Assembly: GCA_028689675.1 (NCBI GenBank)
Contig: JAQVCS010000008.1
Coordinates: forward strand, 1 to 64,000
Length of the DNA stretch: 64,000 nucleotides
Origin: Desulfovibrionaceae bacterium
Lineage (GTDB): Bacteria > Desulfobacterota > Desulfovibrionia > Desulfovibrionales > Desulfovibrionaceae
Direction: 5' to 3'
The notes beneath the pieces are model-generated. The model was not told the DNA's origin. It made no database searches and worked only from the letters and a program-made list of their open reading frames with translations. Shown piece by piece: positions 7,608-15,683 of the stretch; the stretch's first letter is position 1, and every line of letters starts with the position of its first letter. Both the position numbers and the translations under genes were made by a program.

Positions 7608-9317
7608 ATGTCGTATAAAGTATTGGTTATTGGCGGCGTTGCCCTTGGCCCCAAAGCCGCCAGCCGCTGCAAGCGCCTTATGCCTGAAGCAGATATTACC
7701 CTAATTGATGAGAATAATTATATTTCCTATGGCGGTTGTGGCTTGCCCTATTATATTTCTGGGGAAATAAATAATTTGGACGACTTGCGCGCTACGCCCT
7801 ATCATACCATTCGTGATCCGCAATTTTTTGCCGACATGAAGGGTGTGAAAGTGAAAAATCAAACCCGCGCTCTTGCTATTGACCGCGCGGCAAAAACTGT
7901 GCTGGTAAAAAACCTTGTGACTGGCCAGCAGGAAAATTTACCCTACGATAAGCTGGTGCTGGCAACAGGGGCAAAACCGCGCATGCCCCCTGTGCCTGGG
8001 CACGATTTGCAGGGCGTGCACAGCGTTACCCGCATGGAAGCCGCGGGCATTATTCGTCAGGCTTGCCAAGAAGGCAAGGTGGAAAAGGCAGTTATTGTTG
8101 GCGCTGGTTTTATTGGGCTGGAAGTGGCCGTTGCCCTTGCCGATATGTGGGGCGTGGAATGCTCTGTGGTGGAAATGATGCCGCAAATGCTGCCCGGCGT
8201 GCTTTCTGCCAACTTTGGCAAAATGGCCGAGCACGACTTTGCCCAGCACAAGGTTGCCCTGTATGCTGACGAAAAAGTGCTGCGCCTTGAAGGCCGCGAA
8301 GGGCATGTGTGCAAGGTTATTACCGACAAGCGTGAGCTGGATGCTCAATTAGTCATTTTTGCCGCAGGCTTTTTGCCTAATGGTCAGCTTGCCAAAGAAG
8401 CAGGCCTTGAGGTTGCGCCCTTTGGGGCTGTGGTGGTGAATGAGCATATGCAAAGCTCTGACCCCGATATTTATGCTGGCGGCGACTGCTGCGCCATCCC
8501 CAATTTGATTACGGGCAAGGTGGGCTATTTGCCGCTGGGCTCGCTGGCCAACCGCCAAGGGCGCATTATAGGCACTAACCTTGCTGGCGGCGACAGCACC
8601 TTTGCTGGCTATGTGGGTACATGGGCGGTAAAGCTCTTTGATATGTCTTTTTGCGGTGTGGGCTTAACCATTGAACGCGCCCGCAAAGAAGGCTATGACG
8701 CTGTATCTGTGGCCGTGGAGCAGCTTGACCGCGCGCATTTTTACCCAGAAAAGAATATGATGAGCCTTGAGCTGGTGGTGGAAAAGGGCACACGCCGTGT
8801 GCTGGGCATGCAGGGTGCCTGCACCGCTGGCGATGCCCTGAAAGCGCGCATTGATGCTGTAGCTGGCGTGCTGCAATACAGCAAGCCTACGCTGGATGAT
8901 ATTGCCAATTTGGAAGTGGCCTATGCCCCGCCCTTTGCCTCGGCTATGGACATAGTGAACGCTGTTGCCAATGCTGCCGATAATGTGCTGGCAGGGCGCT
9001 TCAACACAGCCACGGCAAGCGAATTTATGGAATTGTGGAAAAATCGTGCAGAAAATAAGCTCTTCTTTATTGATGCGCGCCCCAAGGCTGGCAGCAAGGC
9101 CTTGGCAGAACAATACCCCGATGCTTGGCATGGCATTTCTATGGAAGAAATTATTACAGGTGCGGTGGAAATTCCCGAACATGTGGATGTTGCCCTGATT
9201 TGCAATACTGGCCTGCGCTCGTATGAAGCAGAGCTTGTGCTGCAACGCAAGGGGCATACGGTAATTAACAGCATGGGCGGTATGCAGGCTGTGAATAAAA
9301 TTGGTGGCAGCGTGTAG
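7608..9317 (+). CDS. CoA-disulfide/persulfide reductase with C-terminal rhodanese domain
   Basis: 569-residue FAD/NAD(P)H pyridine-nucleotide disulfide reductase of the CoA-disulfide reductase class, which reduces CoA disulfide, CoA persulfide or polysulfide. The FAD Rossmann site V-I-G-G-V-A-L-G-P-K opens the protein, the single redox cysteine C44 lies in Y-G-G-C-G-L-P-Y, and a second nucleotide site V-I-V-G-A-G-F-I-G-L-E is near residue 165. The last 100 residues form a rhodanese-like domain with its active cysteine near C532 (C-N-T-G-L-R-S), implying transfer of sulfane sulfur. The ATG at 7608 has GAGAGGAAG upstream; an in-frame upstream start has no support. Monocistronic, between two terminators. 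Confidence 0.88.
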   Translation: MSYKVLVIGGVALGPKAASRCKRLMPEADITLIDENNYISYGGCGLPYYISGEINNLDDLRATPYHTIRDPQFFADMKGVKVKNQTRALAIDRAAKTVLVKNLVTGQQENLPYDKLVLATGAKPRMPPVPGHDLQGVHSVTRMEAAGIIRQACQEGKVEKAVIVGAGFIGLEVAVALADMWGVECSVVEMMPQMLPGVLSANFGKMAEHDFAQHKVALYADEKVLRLEGREGHVCKVITDKRELDAQLVIFAAGFLPNGQLAKEAGLEVAPFGAVVVNEHMQSSDPDIYAGGDCCAIPNLITGKVGYLPLGSLANRQGRIIGTNLAGGDSTFAGYVGTWAVKLFDMSFCGVGLTIERARKEGYDAVSVAVEQLDRAHFYPEKNMMSLELVVEKGTRRVLGMQGACTAGDALKARIDAVAGVLQYSKPTLDDIANLEVAYAPPFASAMDIVNAVANAADNVLAGRFNTATASEFMELWKNRAENKLFFIDARPKAGSKALAEQYPDAWHGISMEEIITGAVEIPEHVDVALICNTGLRSYEAELVLQRKGHTVINSMGGMQAVNKIGGSV

Positions 9318-9390
9318 CCTGCCTGTGCGCCAAGTGCAGACAGTGTTGCCTGAAAAGCCTGTGCCCTAAGCGCAGCAAACCTTTGCTCTC

Positions 9391-9425
9391 AAGCCCTGTG
9401 CCCTTGTGGTGCGGGGCTTTTTGTA
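9391..9425 (+). terminator. Rho-independent terminator of the disulfide reductase gene
   Basis: AAGCCC...GGGGCTT stem with TGTGC/GTGCG inner pairs, followed by TTTTT. It lies about 75 bases past the stop codon. Confidence 0.65.
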
Positions 9426-9680
9426 TGGCTCATGGCCATAACGGGCTTGGGTGGTATGCCAGCATATAAGGCTTTTATGTGCGGCGGCAAGGCAAGGGGC
9501 TTGTGAATGCAACCAGCTTTTATTCACGCCCTGTGGCTTTGTTGACGTGGGCTTTTTGCATAGCAAGAGAGCAGGGGGCTTGCTTTGGCCTGCGCTTTGC
9601 GCACAGGCAGTTTTTTGGCAAGCTCTCTGCCCTTGTGGTGGTATTTTTGGGTATGGAGGCAGGGCTTTTTTTAGCAAAAA

Positions 9681-9748
9681 AGGCCCCGCCGCACACCGCT
9701 TGGCAGGATGAGGGTTTGCAGGCGGTGTGCGGCATAGAGTGCGGGGCT
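9681..9748 (-). terminator. Large terminator hairpin of the ribF operon
   Basis: On the minus strand a perfect 12-bp stem GCCGCACACCGC/GCGGTGTGCGGC (arms 9688-9699 and 9722-9733), extended by further G:C pairs, is followed by TTTTTT. It lies 43 bases after the stop of the last small gene. Confidence 0.75.
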
Positions 9749-9790
9749 GTCTTTCATGATAAACAAAGGGCTTGCTTCCTTCTTGCGTGT

Positions 9791-10006
9791 TTACTCGTCA
9801 CGCAGCAGCTCTTCGAGGGTGATTCCGTGATGGGAAGCCACAGAATGCACTTTATTCATGAAAGCCTTTCTGCCCTGCACCTCGGGCTGATGAGCCACAA
9901 CACTGCGCATCCACCGTACCAAGTAGGCGCGCTCGCGGGCTCTGATTTCTTCAGGAGTTTCCACAGGATAACTTTCTGGATTTTCAAGATAAAATTTGTC
10001 AATCAT
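9791..10006 (-). CDS. Small protein of unknown function (71 residues)
   Basis: Last gene of the ribF operon, starting 5 bases after the stop of the preceding gene. 71 residues, soluble, charged at the start (I-R-A-R-E-R-A-Y-L-V-R-W) and ending in I-T-L-E-E-L-L-R-D-E. No signal peptide, membrane helix, cysteine pair or known motif is visible. The tight spacing, the intact frame and the strong terminator just after it argue that it is translated. I do not recognise a family. Confidence 0.65.
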   Translation of the reverse strand: MIDKFYLENPESYPVETPEEIRARERAYLVRWMRSVVAHQPEVQGRKAFMNKVHSVASHHGITLEELLRDE

Positions 10007-10011
10007 AATGC

Positions 10012-10455
10012 TTACTCCGCAGGGGAAAAAGTTTCTTCATTAATGTCTGGCAGGGCAAGGCGCAGCCAGAAGCGGCGCAGAGAGCGCATGTGCTCACTGT
10101 AAGCCCGATTTGTGTCAATATCGCCCTTAGGTAAGGTGCGATGGTAATCCAAATTTGGCGGCAAAAGGGGTGTGATATGCCCCAGTGCAGCAAGAATTTG
10201 TGCAAAAAGCTTGGTAACAGCTTCTTCCCCCGTGTAGTGAATGCCTGCAATGATGCGCTGGCAAATTAGTTCTTCTGGCTCAAGCCCAAGCTTTTCTTGT
10301 TTCCATAGAGCATAGGCCTGCGCATATTCGTGCCGAAAACGCATATTCTTGTAGAGAATCTGGTCAAAATACTGCCGATGTCGGGCAAAGATTTCGCCCC
10401 TTGTTTTGTCTGGATACCTGCCCATGCCTGCAAGGCCATCAAAATAGCTTTTCAT
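10012..10455 (-). CDS. Unknown protein of the ribF operon (147 residues)
   Basis: The ATG at 10455 overlaps the ribF stop codon and is preceded by GGAAGGAAG; a longer start would lie inside ribF. The protein is soluble and alpha-helical in look, rich in aromatic and basic residues (R-H-R-Q-Y-F-D-Q-I-L-Y-K-N-M-R-F-R-H near residues 25-42), with a Pro-rich stretch (I-T-P-L-L-P-P-N-L) near residue 95. It has no cysteine other than one near position 66 and no nucleotide-binding motif. I do not recognise a family; coupling to ribF suggests a conserved operon. Confidence 0.75.
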   Translation of the reverse strand: MKSYFDGLAGMGRYPDKTRGEIFARHRQYFDQILYKNMRFRHEYAQAYALWKQEKLGLEPEELICQRIIAGIHYTGEEAVTKLFAQILAALGHITPLLPPNLDYHRTLPKGDIDTNRAYSEHMRSLRRFWLRLALPDINEETFSPAE

Positions 10456-11387
10456 AGCGCTTCCTTCCTTTTTTCTGCCAGCAGGGCGCGTGCTGTACTG
10501 ATATGCCACGCAATATTATTACTGCTTGGCGAAGCTGAAAATAAGTTCTGAACAAAATGAATATTCAGCATATCATCAGGCATATGCGCCTCGGCATCCA
10601 GCAGCACAGCCTGCACCGCTGGCCTGCGGCAGCCCTCGGCAGTGTGTATATAGGTAAGGGCTGGCAAAAGTGTATCCCCGCAATGTGCCCATGTGGCATA
10701 CACGCCGGGGCTGGGCAGCAGCACGTCATCAGGCTCGATGCAGGCCGAAGGCAAGCCCTGCACGTTTGCAGAAACATGCAGCACCCGCCCTTTCAGGCTA
10801 TGCAGGTGGCCGTGCATACCGGGCATGTTTTCGTGCACTTCCCCATGGCTCAGGCAGCGGCGTAGGCGCGTGGAGCTGACAATAGCCCCCTGTTCTTTAA
10901 TGGCGGGCAACGCTTCTACACTAAAGCCCAGTTCCTGCCCCAAGGCTTTCAGCACGGCGGCATTCCCTTCTTTGTTCCGCCCCAGACAAAAGTCATAGCC
11001 TATTACCAAATGGTGCAGACGCAGGGGCATAAGCAGGCCGCAAATAAATTCCCGCGGGGACATGGCAGACAAAACATGCGTAAAGGGCAGCTCCAGCACG
11101 GCCTGCACAGCGCAGCCACGCAACAAAGCCATTTTTTCATCACGCCCTACCAGCAGGTCTGGCCCCTGACCGCGCAGTACAACCAGAGGGTGCGGCCAAA
11201 AGGTTACCACTAGGCTGTAGCAGCCCATGGCTGCTGCCTTGTAATGCACCCGCTGCATAAGGGCACGATGCCCAGCATGAACGCCATCAAAATTACCAAT
11301 AGTTATACAGGCCTGCTTACCAGCAAGCGGCGAATGAGGGGCGTCAAGCGCGGCCAGAAGCAATTGGGGTGAAGGGGCAACAAACAT
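10452..11387 (-). CDS. ribF: RibF-type FAD synthetase with degenerate riboflavin kinase domain
   Basis: 311 residues in the two-domain RibF layout. The N-terminal FMN adenylyltransferase domain is intact: G-N-F-D-G-V-H-A-G-H with H37-x-G-H40, G-Y-D-F-C-L-G-R-N near 130, and S-S-T-R-L-R at 171-176. The C-terminal kinase domain is recognisable (S-P-G-V-Y-A at 226-231) but has lost key residues: the G-x-P-T-A-N motif reads G-L-P-S-A-C (211-216), and the catalytic Glu of the V-E-x-H motif appears to be Q259 (V-Q-A-V). It may therefore make FAD from FMN but phosphorylate riboflavin poorly or not at all. First gene of a three-gene minus-strand operon. Confidence 0.85.
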   Translation of the reverse strand: MFVAPSPQLLLAALDAPHSPLAGKQACITIGNFDGVHAGHRALMQRVHYKAAAMGCYSLVVTFWPHPLVVLRGQGPDLLVGRDEKMALLRGCAVQAVLELPFTHVLSAMSPREFICGLLMPLRLHHLVIGYDFCLGRNKEGNAAVLKALGQELGFSVEALPAIKEQGAIVSSTRLRRCLSHGEVHENMPGMHGHLHSLKGRVLHVSANVQGLPSACIEPDDVLLPSPGVYATWAHCGDTLLPALTYIHTAEGCRRPAVQAVLLDAEAHMPDDMLNIHFVQNLFSASPSSNNIAWHISTARALLAEKRKEAL

Positions 11388-11407
11388 AGGGTAAACCTCG
11401 TTTTACT

Positions 11408-11453
11408 GCGGGGAGCCGCGGCGGAAATTCCGTAGCGCGGCCTGCCCCCGCCT
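11408..11453 (-). terminator. GC-rich hairpin after the SLC13 transporter gene
   Basis: GCGGGG...CCCCGC outer stem with an inner GGCCGCG/CGCGGC stem, between the transporter stop and ribF. There is no strong T run on the minus strand, so termination would be weak. Confidence 0.35.
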
Positions 11454-11454
11454 G

Positions 11455-12981
11455 TTACAAGGATGTAAAGAAAGTCCACTTGTTGGTCATCACTGCTCCC
11501 CAGAACAGCCATGACACGAAACAGCAGCCTACGGCGCAGCAAAAGCCATACACAGGCAAACGCCAAGAAGCCTTGCCACCCAAGGCAATGGGCAGCGCCA
11601 TAGTGCCTGTGGCGGTAGGAACCATAAAGGAGAAGTTTACCGTATAGCCCATCATGAGCAGCCAGGGCACGGGGTTTTCGCCAGCAGCAGAGGTGGCAGC
11701 AGCAATAATGGGCGCCAACATACCAGCAGCACCAGTGTCTGAAGCCACATTACCCAAGATGCCGCAAAGAATAACAAACAGGCCTACGCCCACATAAGGC
11801 GGCTGCGTCCAATACGTTCCAAGAAAGCCAGCCATAAGGCTGCCCGCGCCAGTCATATCCACTAATGTGGCAATGCTCATAGCGGTGGGCCAGATAAGGA
11901 AGGCTTGCAGGGGCAAAATTTTAATAGACTTCAGGCCAAGCAGGCGTTCGCCAGGCTCAAAGGGGAAAGGGGTAACAGCAGCACCCTTATCAGGAGCAGG
12001 CAACACAGCCAAGATACAGGTAATAGTAGCAAAAATGAGCGCTGGGTTAATGTTGATGGATTTAGGCATATAGGGCTGCCACACAGGTTGCAGGAAAGGC
12101 AGCGCAATGGCAAAAATAAAAATGACCACGCCCCAGAGTTCGGACTTGGAAAGCGGGCCCATTTCTGCAAGCTGTTCCTTAAAATATTCGACAGAGCCGC
12201 TGAAATGTGTGCTGTCCACAGGGAAAACATAGGCAAAAAGCAGTGTAGCTGGAATGGTAGAAAGCAACACAGGAAGAATCAGCGAAGCAGTAAACGAGGC
12301 CATGGGCACATCATAGCCCAAAGAGGTGCTGAGCTGCTGCCAGGTGATAACGGCCTGACCGCCAGCCATGGGTGTAAGGAAGCCGCCAAGCGAAGCCCCA
12401 ATGCCCACAGCAATGATAATAAGCATGGCCGACTTGCTGCGCAGCAGCTTAGAGGGGCTATCATAGCCAACAGATTTCAGTATTTCCAAGGCAATAGGCG
12501 TTAGGGCAATAGCAATAACCACGTTGGCCGCCACGGTGCTGATAGCCGTTGCCAGCAAAAGCCATGTTACAGCCTGTGCCCGCACCGAGGTGCCCACCTT
12601 GCTGAGGGCATACAGGGCAAGGCGGCGGGTAAAGCCCCAGCGGCTCCACATGCAGACAATAAGCGCTGGCCCCAGCAGCATGGGCAAGCCAGGGTGAACG
12701 AGTGTTTGTAAAATGGCACCAAACTTCATGCCCGGCAGAAAGGCTGTGCCAAAGATAGGCACTGCCATAACATAGCCTGTGGGCACGCAGCCCGTTGCCC
12801 AGTACCAAGCTGCCCAAACAATAATGGCCAAGCCGCCCTGTTGTGTAACTGTGCCGCCCAGTGGCAGGGCAAGCATGGCAAAATAAAGCAGAGGGCCAAT
12901 AAAAATAGCAAGCCATTCAAAGCGAGTTTTTGTAATTCCTAGTAGGTTTGTGTTTGAATTCATGTAGTTACCTGTTGACAT
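11455..12981 (-). CDS. SLC13/DASS-type anion symporter
   Basis: 508-residue integral membrane permease with about 12 hydrophobic helices. Its two-fold repeated architecture, with S-N-x-type loops such as N-V-V-I-A-I-A-L-T-P and the late M-G-Y-T-V-N-F-S-F-M-V-P-T-A-T-G-T motif, fits the divalent-anion:sodium symporter superfamily, which moves di- and tricarboxylates, sulfate or sulfonates. GGGGGG precedes the ATG. It lies downstream of the flavoprotein-ferredoxin pair but is separated from it by a terminator (13162-13197), so it may be transcribed by read-through or from a promoter I could not see. It probably imports the substrate of the AprA-like enzyme. Confidence 0.82.
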   Translation of the reverse strand: MSTGNYMNSNTNLLGITKTRFEWLAIFIGPLLYFAMLALPLGGTVTQQGGLAIIVWAAWYWATGCVPTGYVMAVPIFGTAFLPGMKFGAILQTLVHPGLPMLLGPALIVCMWSRWGFTRRLALYALSKVGTSVRAQAVTWLLLATAISTVAANVVIAIALTPIALEILKSVGYDSPSKLLRSKSAMLIIIAVGIGASLGGFLTPMAGGQAVITWQQLSTSLGYDVPMASFTASLILPVLLSTIPATLLFAYVFPVDSTHFSGSVEYFKEQLAEMGPLSKSELWGVVIFIFAIALPFLQPVWQPYMPKSININPALIFATITCILAVLPAPDKGAAVTPFPFEPGERLLGLKSIKILPLQAFLIWPTAMSIATLVDMTGAGSLMAGFLGTYWTQPPYVGVGLFVILCGILGNVASDTGAAGMLAPIIAAATSAAGENPVPWLLMMGYTVNFSFMVPTATGTMALPIALGGKASWRLPVYGFCCAVGCCFVSWLFWGAVMTNKWTFFTSL

Positions 12982-13161
12982 AGTAACCCCCCTTTTCGGG
13001 TCGCAATGTACATAGTGGTTGAACGTTCCCTTCCATGGTGTTCAGCAAAAAAAGTAGGCTTGAATGCAATGTGCGGCACTAGGGGGCGCGTTGCCTGTTC
13101 GCGCAGAGGCTGCCTGTGCAGGGAAGAAGATGCTTTGAGCTTTTTTTCACGATCCTTCCAT

Positions 13162-13197
13162 AAAAAAGGGACGGCGCACTATGCCGTACGCCGCCCC
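13162..13197 (-). terminator. Terminator between the ferredoxin and transporter genes
   Basis: On the minus strand GGGGCGGCG pairs with CGCCGTCCC (one mismatch) and is followed by TTTTTT. It begins seven bases past the ferredoxin stop and would reduce transporter expression relative to the enzyme. Confidence 0.7.
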
Positions 13198-13203
13198 AGT
13201 TGA

Positions 13204-13431
13204 TTAGCGAATGAGGTAGGGTACAGTTTCCAGTGTTATAGCTTCAGCCTTACAAACAAACCTACAGGCGTCGCAGTACCAGCAGTCGTCACGGTAGGCC
13301 ATATAGGGATGATTATCTTCACCCATGCGCAGCACGTCGCGTGGGCAATATTCCACGCAGTAGCCGCAGCTTACGCATTTATCCTTATCAACAACGACCC
13401 ATTCGTATTTGCCGCAATCAGTTCTTTCCAT
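13204..13431 (-). CDS. Two-cluster ferredoxin, AprB-like partner of the flavoprotein
   Basis: 75-residue iron-sulfur protein with two [4Fe-4S] motifs: C19-x-x-C22-x-x-C25-x-x-x-C29-P and C50-x-x-C53-x-x-C56-x-x-x-C60. It matches the N-terminal ferredoxin part of AprB (the APS reductase beta subunit) but lacks AprB's C-terminal tail. The start at 13431 is four bases after the flavoprotein stop; a longer in-frame start would overlap that gene. It very probably passes electrons between the flavoprotein's FAD and a cellular carrier. Confidence 0.88.
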   Translation of the reverse strand: MERTDCGKYEWVVVDKDKCVSCGYCVEYCPRDVLRMGEDNHPYMAYRDDCWYCDACRFVCKAEAITLETVPYLIR

Positions 13432-13435
13432 AGTA

Positions 13436-15295
13436 CTAAGCCTCCTTCTTGTTGCCCTTTTTGGGGAACAGGCGCTTGGGAATTTCCATGCCTTCACGAT
13501 CGTATTTTTCTTCCATCCACGGGTCGACGAAATCGTTCTGAGGATGGACAAAGCCAGTGCCAATATCCATGTTCATCTGCGGATATTCATATTCTAAGCG
13601 TTCGGGGTAATCCCACTTAAAGTCAGGTACGGTGCGGGCTTCACATTCCATTTCACCTGTAGAGGTGTTTTTCTTCACAACAACCTGCTTGCGATCCCAG
13701 TTCGGGTCGCGCTTGGGGTAGGCCAGTCTGAAGTGGCTGAGCCCCCAGCGGCTTTCTGTGCGGAACAGTGAAGCGCGCGTGGCCATTTCAGCACAGTCTG
13801 TAATGCTGGCCACTTCGGTGGCGCGGATGAGGTCATGGTAGTCGCACACATTGATGGCAGGCAGGTCTTCGCGGCGAATACGGTCAACCCACCACAGCAT
13901 CTTATTCATCAGCGGATCGCTCTTGGGTGGCGTAAGATACTGGCTAATCTTGGTGCGTATCTTCATTTCCACCTGCTCAATGGGCAGGCCATTGGTGGCA
14001 TTAAGCGGCTTAACGATGTCTTTCCATGCGGTTTCAGGGTCAACAGTCTTGCCGGGTTTGCCAGCCTTGGCGGCATATTCAGCAGCCATGCGGCCAGCAA
14101 TTGCGCCAAATACAAAAGCACCTGTCAGGTATTGCTGCGGCACGGCGGCGCAGTCACCTGCAGCAAAGAGGCCGGGCACGGTGGTTTCTGTGTCTTTATT
14201 GACCAAAATACCCGAGTTGCTGTGCCCGCTGCACAGGGTAATTTCTTCCATGCCCTGCTCAACAGAATCCCAGCAATGGTAATCTTCATCGCGCTGCTTA
14301 TGGAACTGCCCGCGCACGGTGCGCTCTGTGCCCCACAAGATTTTTTCCAAGCCCTTCAGGGTGGGCTCGGGCAGGTGGTCGAGCTTGAGGTACACAGGGC
14401 CGCGGCCTTCGGTAAATTCACGCCACACAGCAAGGAACATGTCGCCAGACCAGTAGCCATGTGACCAGTACTTCTGCCCCAGCGCATTCACGCCATAGCC
14501 GCCGCGGGGTATAACCACATAGCCGCAGGCAGGGCCGTTAAAGTCTTTCATCAGCAGGTTGGTTTGGAAGCATTCCATGTTCACCAGCTCAGCACCAGCA
14601 TGATAGGCCATAGAGAAGGCATCACCCGTGTTGCCGGGGAATTCATAAATGCCGCTCAGGTAGCCATCGCGCGGCATACCAAACTTGCCCACGCAGCCAG
14701 CCGTAAGGATGACGGACGGGGCTTTGATTTCATAATAATTGCCTGTGCGCAGGTTAAAGGCCAGCACACCAGCAGTTTTGCCATTTTCATCGGTGAGCAA
14801 ACGGCAGGCAGGGGTGCGGTCGAGCACAGTACAGCCCAAGCGGCGCACTTCACGAGCCAAACCACGCTTAATATCTTCACCATCCATGGCCAGATACAGC
14901 GCCTTTTTGGTGGGGTGCAGGAAGCTGCACTTGTAATTGCCGTCGCTGTCTAAGGGGAAGAGGTCGCCGGGCTTGCGGTCGGTGTACTTTTCCAAGTCTT
15001 TGATGATGGGCAGGGAATCACGCCCCAGCACATAAGCACATTCTTGGTCGATAACGCCTTCCGTCACCTTGGTAAGGGCTTCCACCACATCTTCCGGCGA
15101 GCCATAGCCGGGTACAGATACGATGTTCAAAGCATCCATGCCGCGCCCAATAGCGCCAGATGTTTCAATAGGGCCTTTGTCCAGAACCACGACCCGACAA
15201 TCGGGGTTGGTTTCTTTAGCCTTGATGGCTGCGAATGTGCCAGCGCTTCCGCCGCCAAGGACGATGACGTCCGCTTCCATTCTTGTTACGCTCAT
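13436..15295 (-). CDS. AprA/fumarate-reductase-family flavoprotein of unknown substrate
   Basis: 619-residue FAD enzyme. The dinucleotide site V-L-G-G-G-S-A-G is at residues 12-19, with S-G-A-I-G-R-G next to the flavin (in AprA the equivalent is S-G-A-V-A-Q-G), and a late F-A-A-G-D-C-A loop binds FAD. Overall it follows the adenylylsulfate reductase alpha / fumarate reductase fold, and the ferredoxin partner makes it AprBA-like. It is not beside sat, qmo or sulfur genes and is divergent enough from true AprA that APS should not be assumed. A strong AGGAGG precedes the ATG. It is driven from a sigma54 promoter at 15545-15560 with a leader of about 240 bases. Confidence 0.85.
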   Translation of the reverse strand: MSVTRMEADVIVLGGGSAGTFAAIKAKETNPDCRVVVLDKGPIETSGAIGRGMDALNIVSVPGYGSPEDVVEALTKVTEGVIDQECAYVLGRDSLPIIKDLEKYTDRKPGDLFPLDSDGNYKCSFLHPTKKALYLAMDGEDIKRGLAREVRRLGCTVLDRTPACRLLTDENGKTAGVLAFNLRTGNYYEIKAPSVILTAGCVGKFGMPRDGYLSGIYEFPGNTGDAFSMAYHAGAELVNMECFQTNLLMKDFNGPACGYVVIPRGGYGVNALGQKYWSHGYWSGDMFLAVWREFTEGRGPVYLKLDHLPEPTLKGLEKILWGTERTVRGQFHKQRDEDYHCWDSVEQGMEEITLCSGHSNSGILVNKDTETTVPGLFAAGDCAAVPQQYLTGAFVFGAIAGRMAAEYAAKAGKPGKTVDPETAWKDIVKPLNATNGLPIEQVEMKIRTKISQYLTPPKSDPLMNKMLWWVDRIRREDLPAINVCDYHDLIRATEVASITDCAEMATRASLFRTESRWGLSHFRLAYPKRDPNWDRKQVVVKKNTSTGEMECEARTVPDFKWDYPERLEYEYPQMNMDIGTGFVHPQNDFVDPWMEEKYDREGMEIPKRLFPKKGNKKEA

Positions 15296-15522
15296 GATAT
15301 CCTCCTGTTAAGGGAAGTTATTGGAGTTGTTGAAGTTATTAAAAATACCATGACAGTGGACAGGTGCCCGAGGGCAGTGCATTTTGCTTTTTTTGGGCAA
15401 AGGGGCTGACCTTTGTTGCCCAGCCCTGCACTTGTTTTTTCCCTCAGTGCTTTTTTCATTTGGGTGCTAATGCTTCTCTAAGCTGCTTCCTTGCTTTTGT
15501 GCTTTTCAGCGTTGAGTTGTGA

Positions 15523-15540
15523 ATGTGCCTTTATGCACAT
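15523..15540. promoter_or_regulatory. Palindrome over the expected sigma54 start site
   Basis: ATGTGC-CTTTAT-GCACAT, perfect 6-bp arms with a 6-base centre. It covers the expected transcription start (about 12 bases from the -12 element) and could be a repressor site or an mRNA 5' hairpin. Confidence 0.4.
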
Positions 15541-15544
15541 ATAA

Positions 15545-15560
15545 AGCAACGAGTATGCCA
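15545..15560 (-). promoter_or_regulatory. Sigma54 (-24/-12) promoter of the flavoprotein operon
   Basis: The minus strand reads TGGCATACTCGTTGCT, matching the consensus TGGCAC-N5-TTGCW with the invariant GG and GC exactly ten bases apart. The gene for a sigma54 activator is transcribed divergently from the same region, which supports the call. Confidence 0.85.
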
Positions 15561-15615
15561 AAATAATTTTATGTTGTATTTTAGATAGTTATATTTTTTA
15601 ACCAAAAACTAGGTG

Positions 15616-15645
15616 TCGACATTTATTTTAAATATGAGGTATAAT
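15616..15645 (+). promoter_or_regulatory. Sigma70 promoter of the sigma54 activator gene
   Basis: TCGACA (15616-15621), an 18-base AT-rich spacer and a perfect TATAAT (15640-15645), 39 bases upstream of the activator ATG. Confidence 0.7.
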
Positions 15646-15683
15646 CTCTCAATATTGCAAAAAACAAATGTAAGGAGAGCGCG

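Larger units (their letters stand above)
9318..9790. other. Gene-free stretch with convergent terminators
   Basis: About 470 bases between the disulfide reductase (plus) and the small minus-strand gene. It holds a plus-strand terminator at 9391-9425 and a large hairpin for the minus strand at 9681-9748. Open frames here run antisense to those structures and I do not believe them. Confidence 0.6.
15296..15683. other. Divergent control region of the flavoprotein operon and its activator
   Basis: 388 bases between the two start codons. From left to right it holds the long untranslated leader of the flavoprotein mRNA (15296 to about 15534), a palindrome at the start site, a sigma54 promoter (minus), and the AT-rich sigma70 promoter of the activator (plus). 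Binding sites for the activator would be expected between 15570 and 15680, but no clear repeat stands out there. Confidence 0.7.

Noticed and set aside
9479-10102. Plus-strand open frame of 207 codons
   Set aside because: Antisense to two minus-strand genes with tight spacing and to a minus-strand terminator; composition looks like a shadow frame.
9791-10455. Toxin-antitoxin reading of the two small genes after ribF
   Set aside because: No toxin or DNA-binding motif; their coupling to ribF is a better explanation.
13060-13085. Possible second sigma54 promoter before the SLC13 gene (TGCCGCACATTGCAT on the minus strand)
   Set aside because: The spacing between the two blocks is too short and the invariant GG is missing.
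13436-15295. Calling the flavoprotein-ferredoxin pair true APS reductase AprBA
   Set aside because: Ferredoxin lacks the AprB tail, there is no sat or qmo nearby, and the operon carries an anion transporter and a PrpR-type activator instead.
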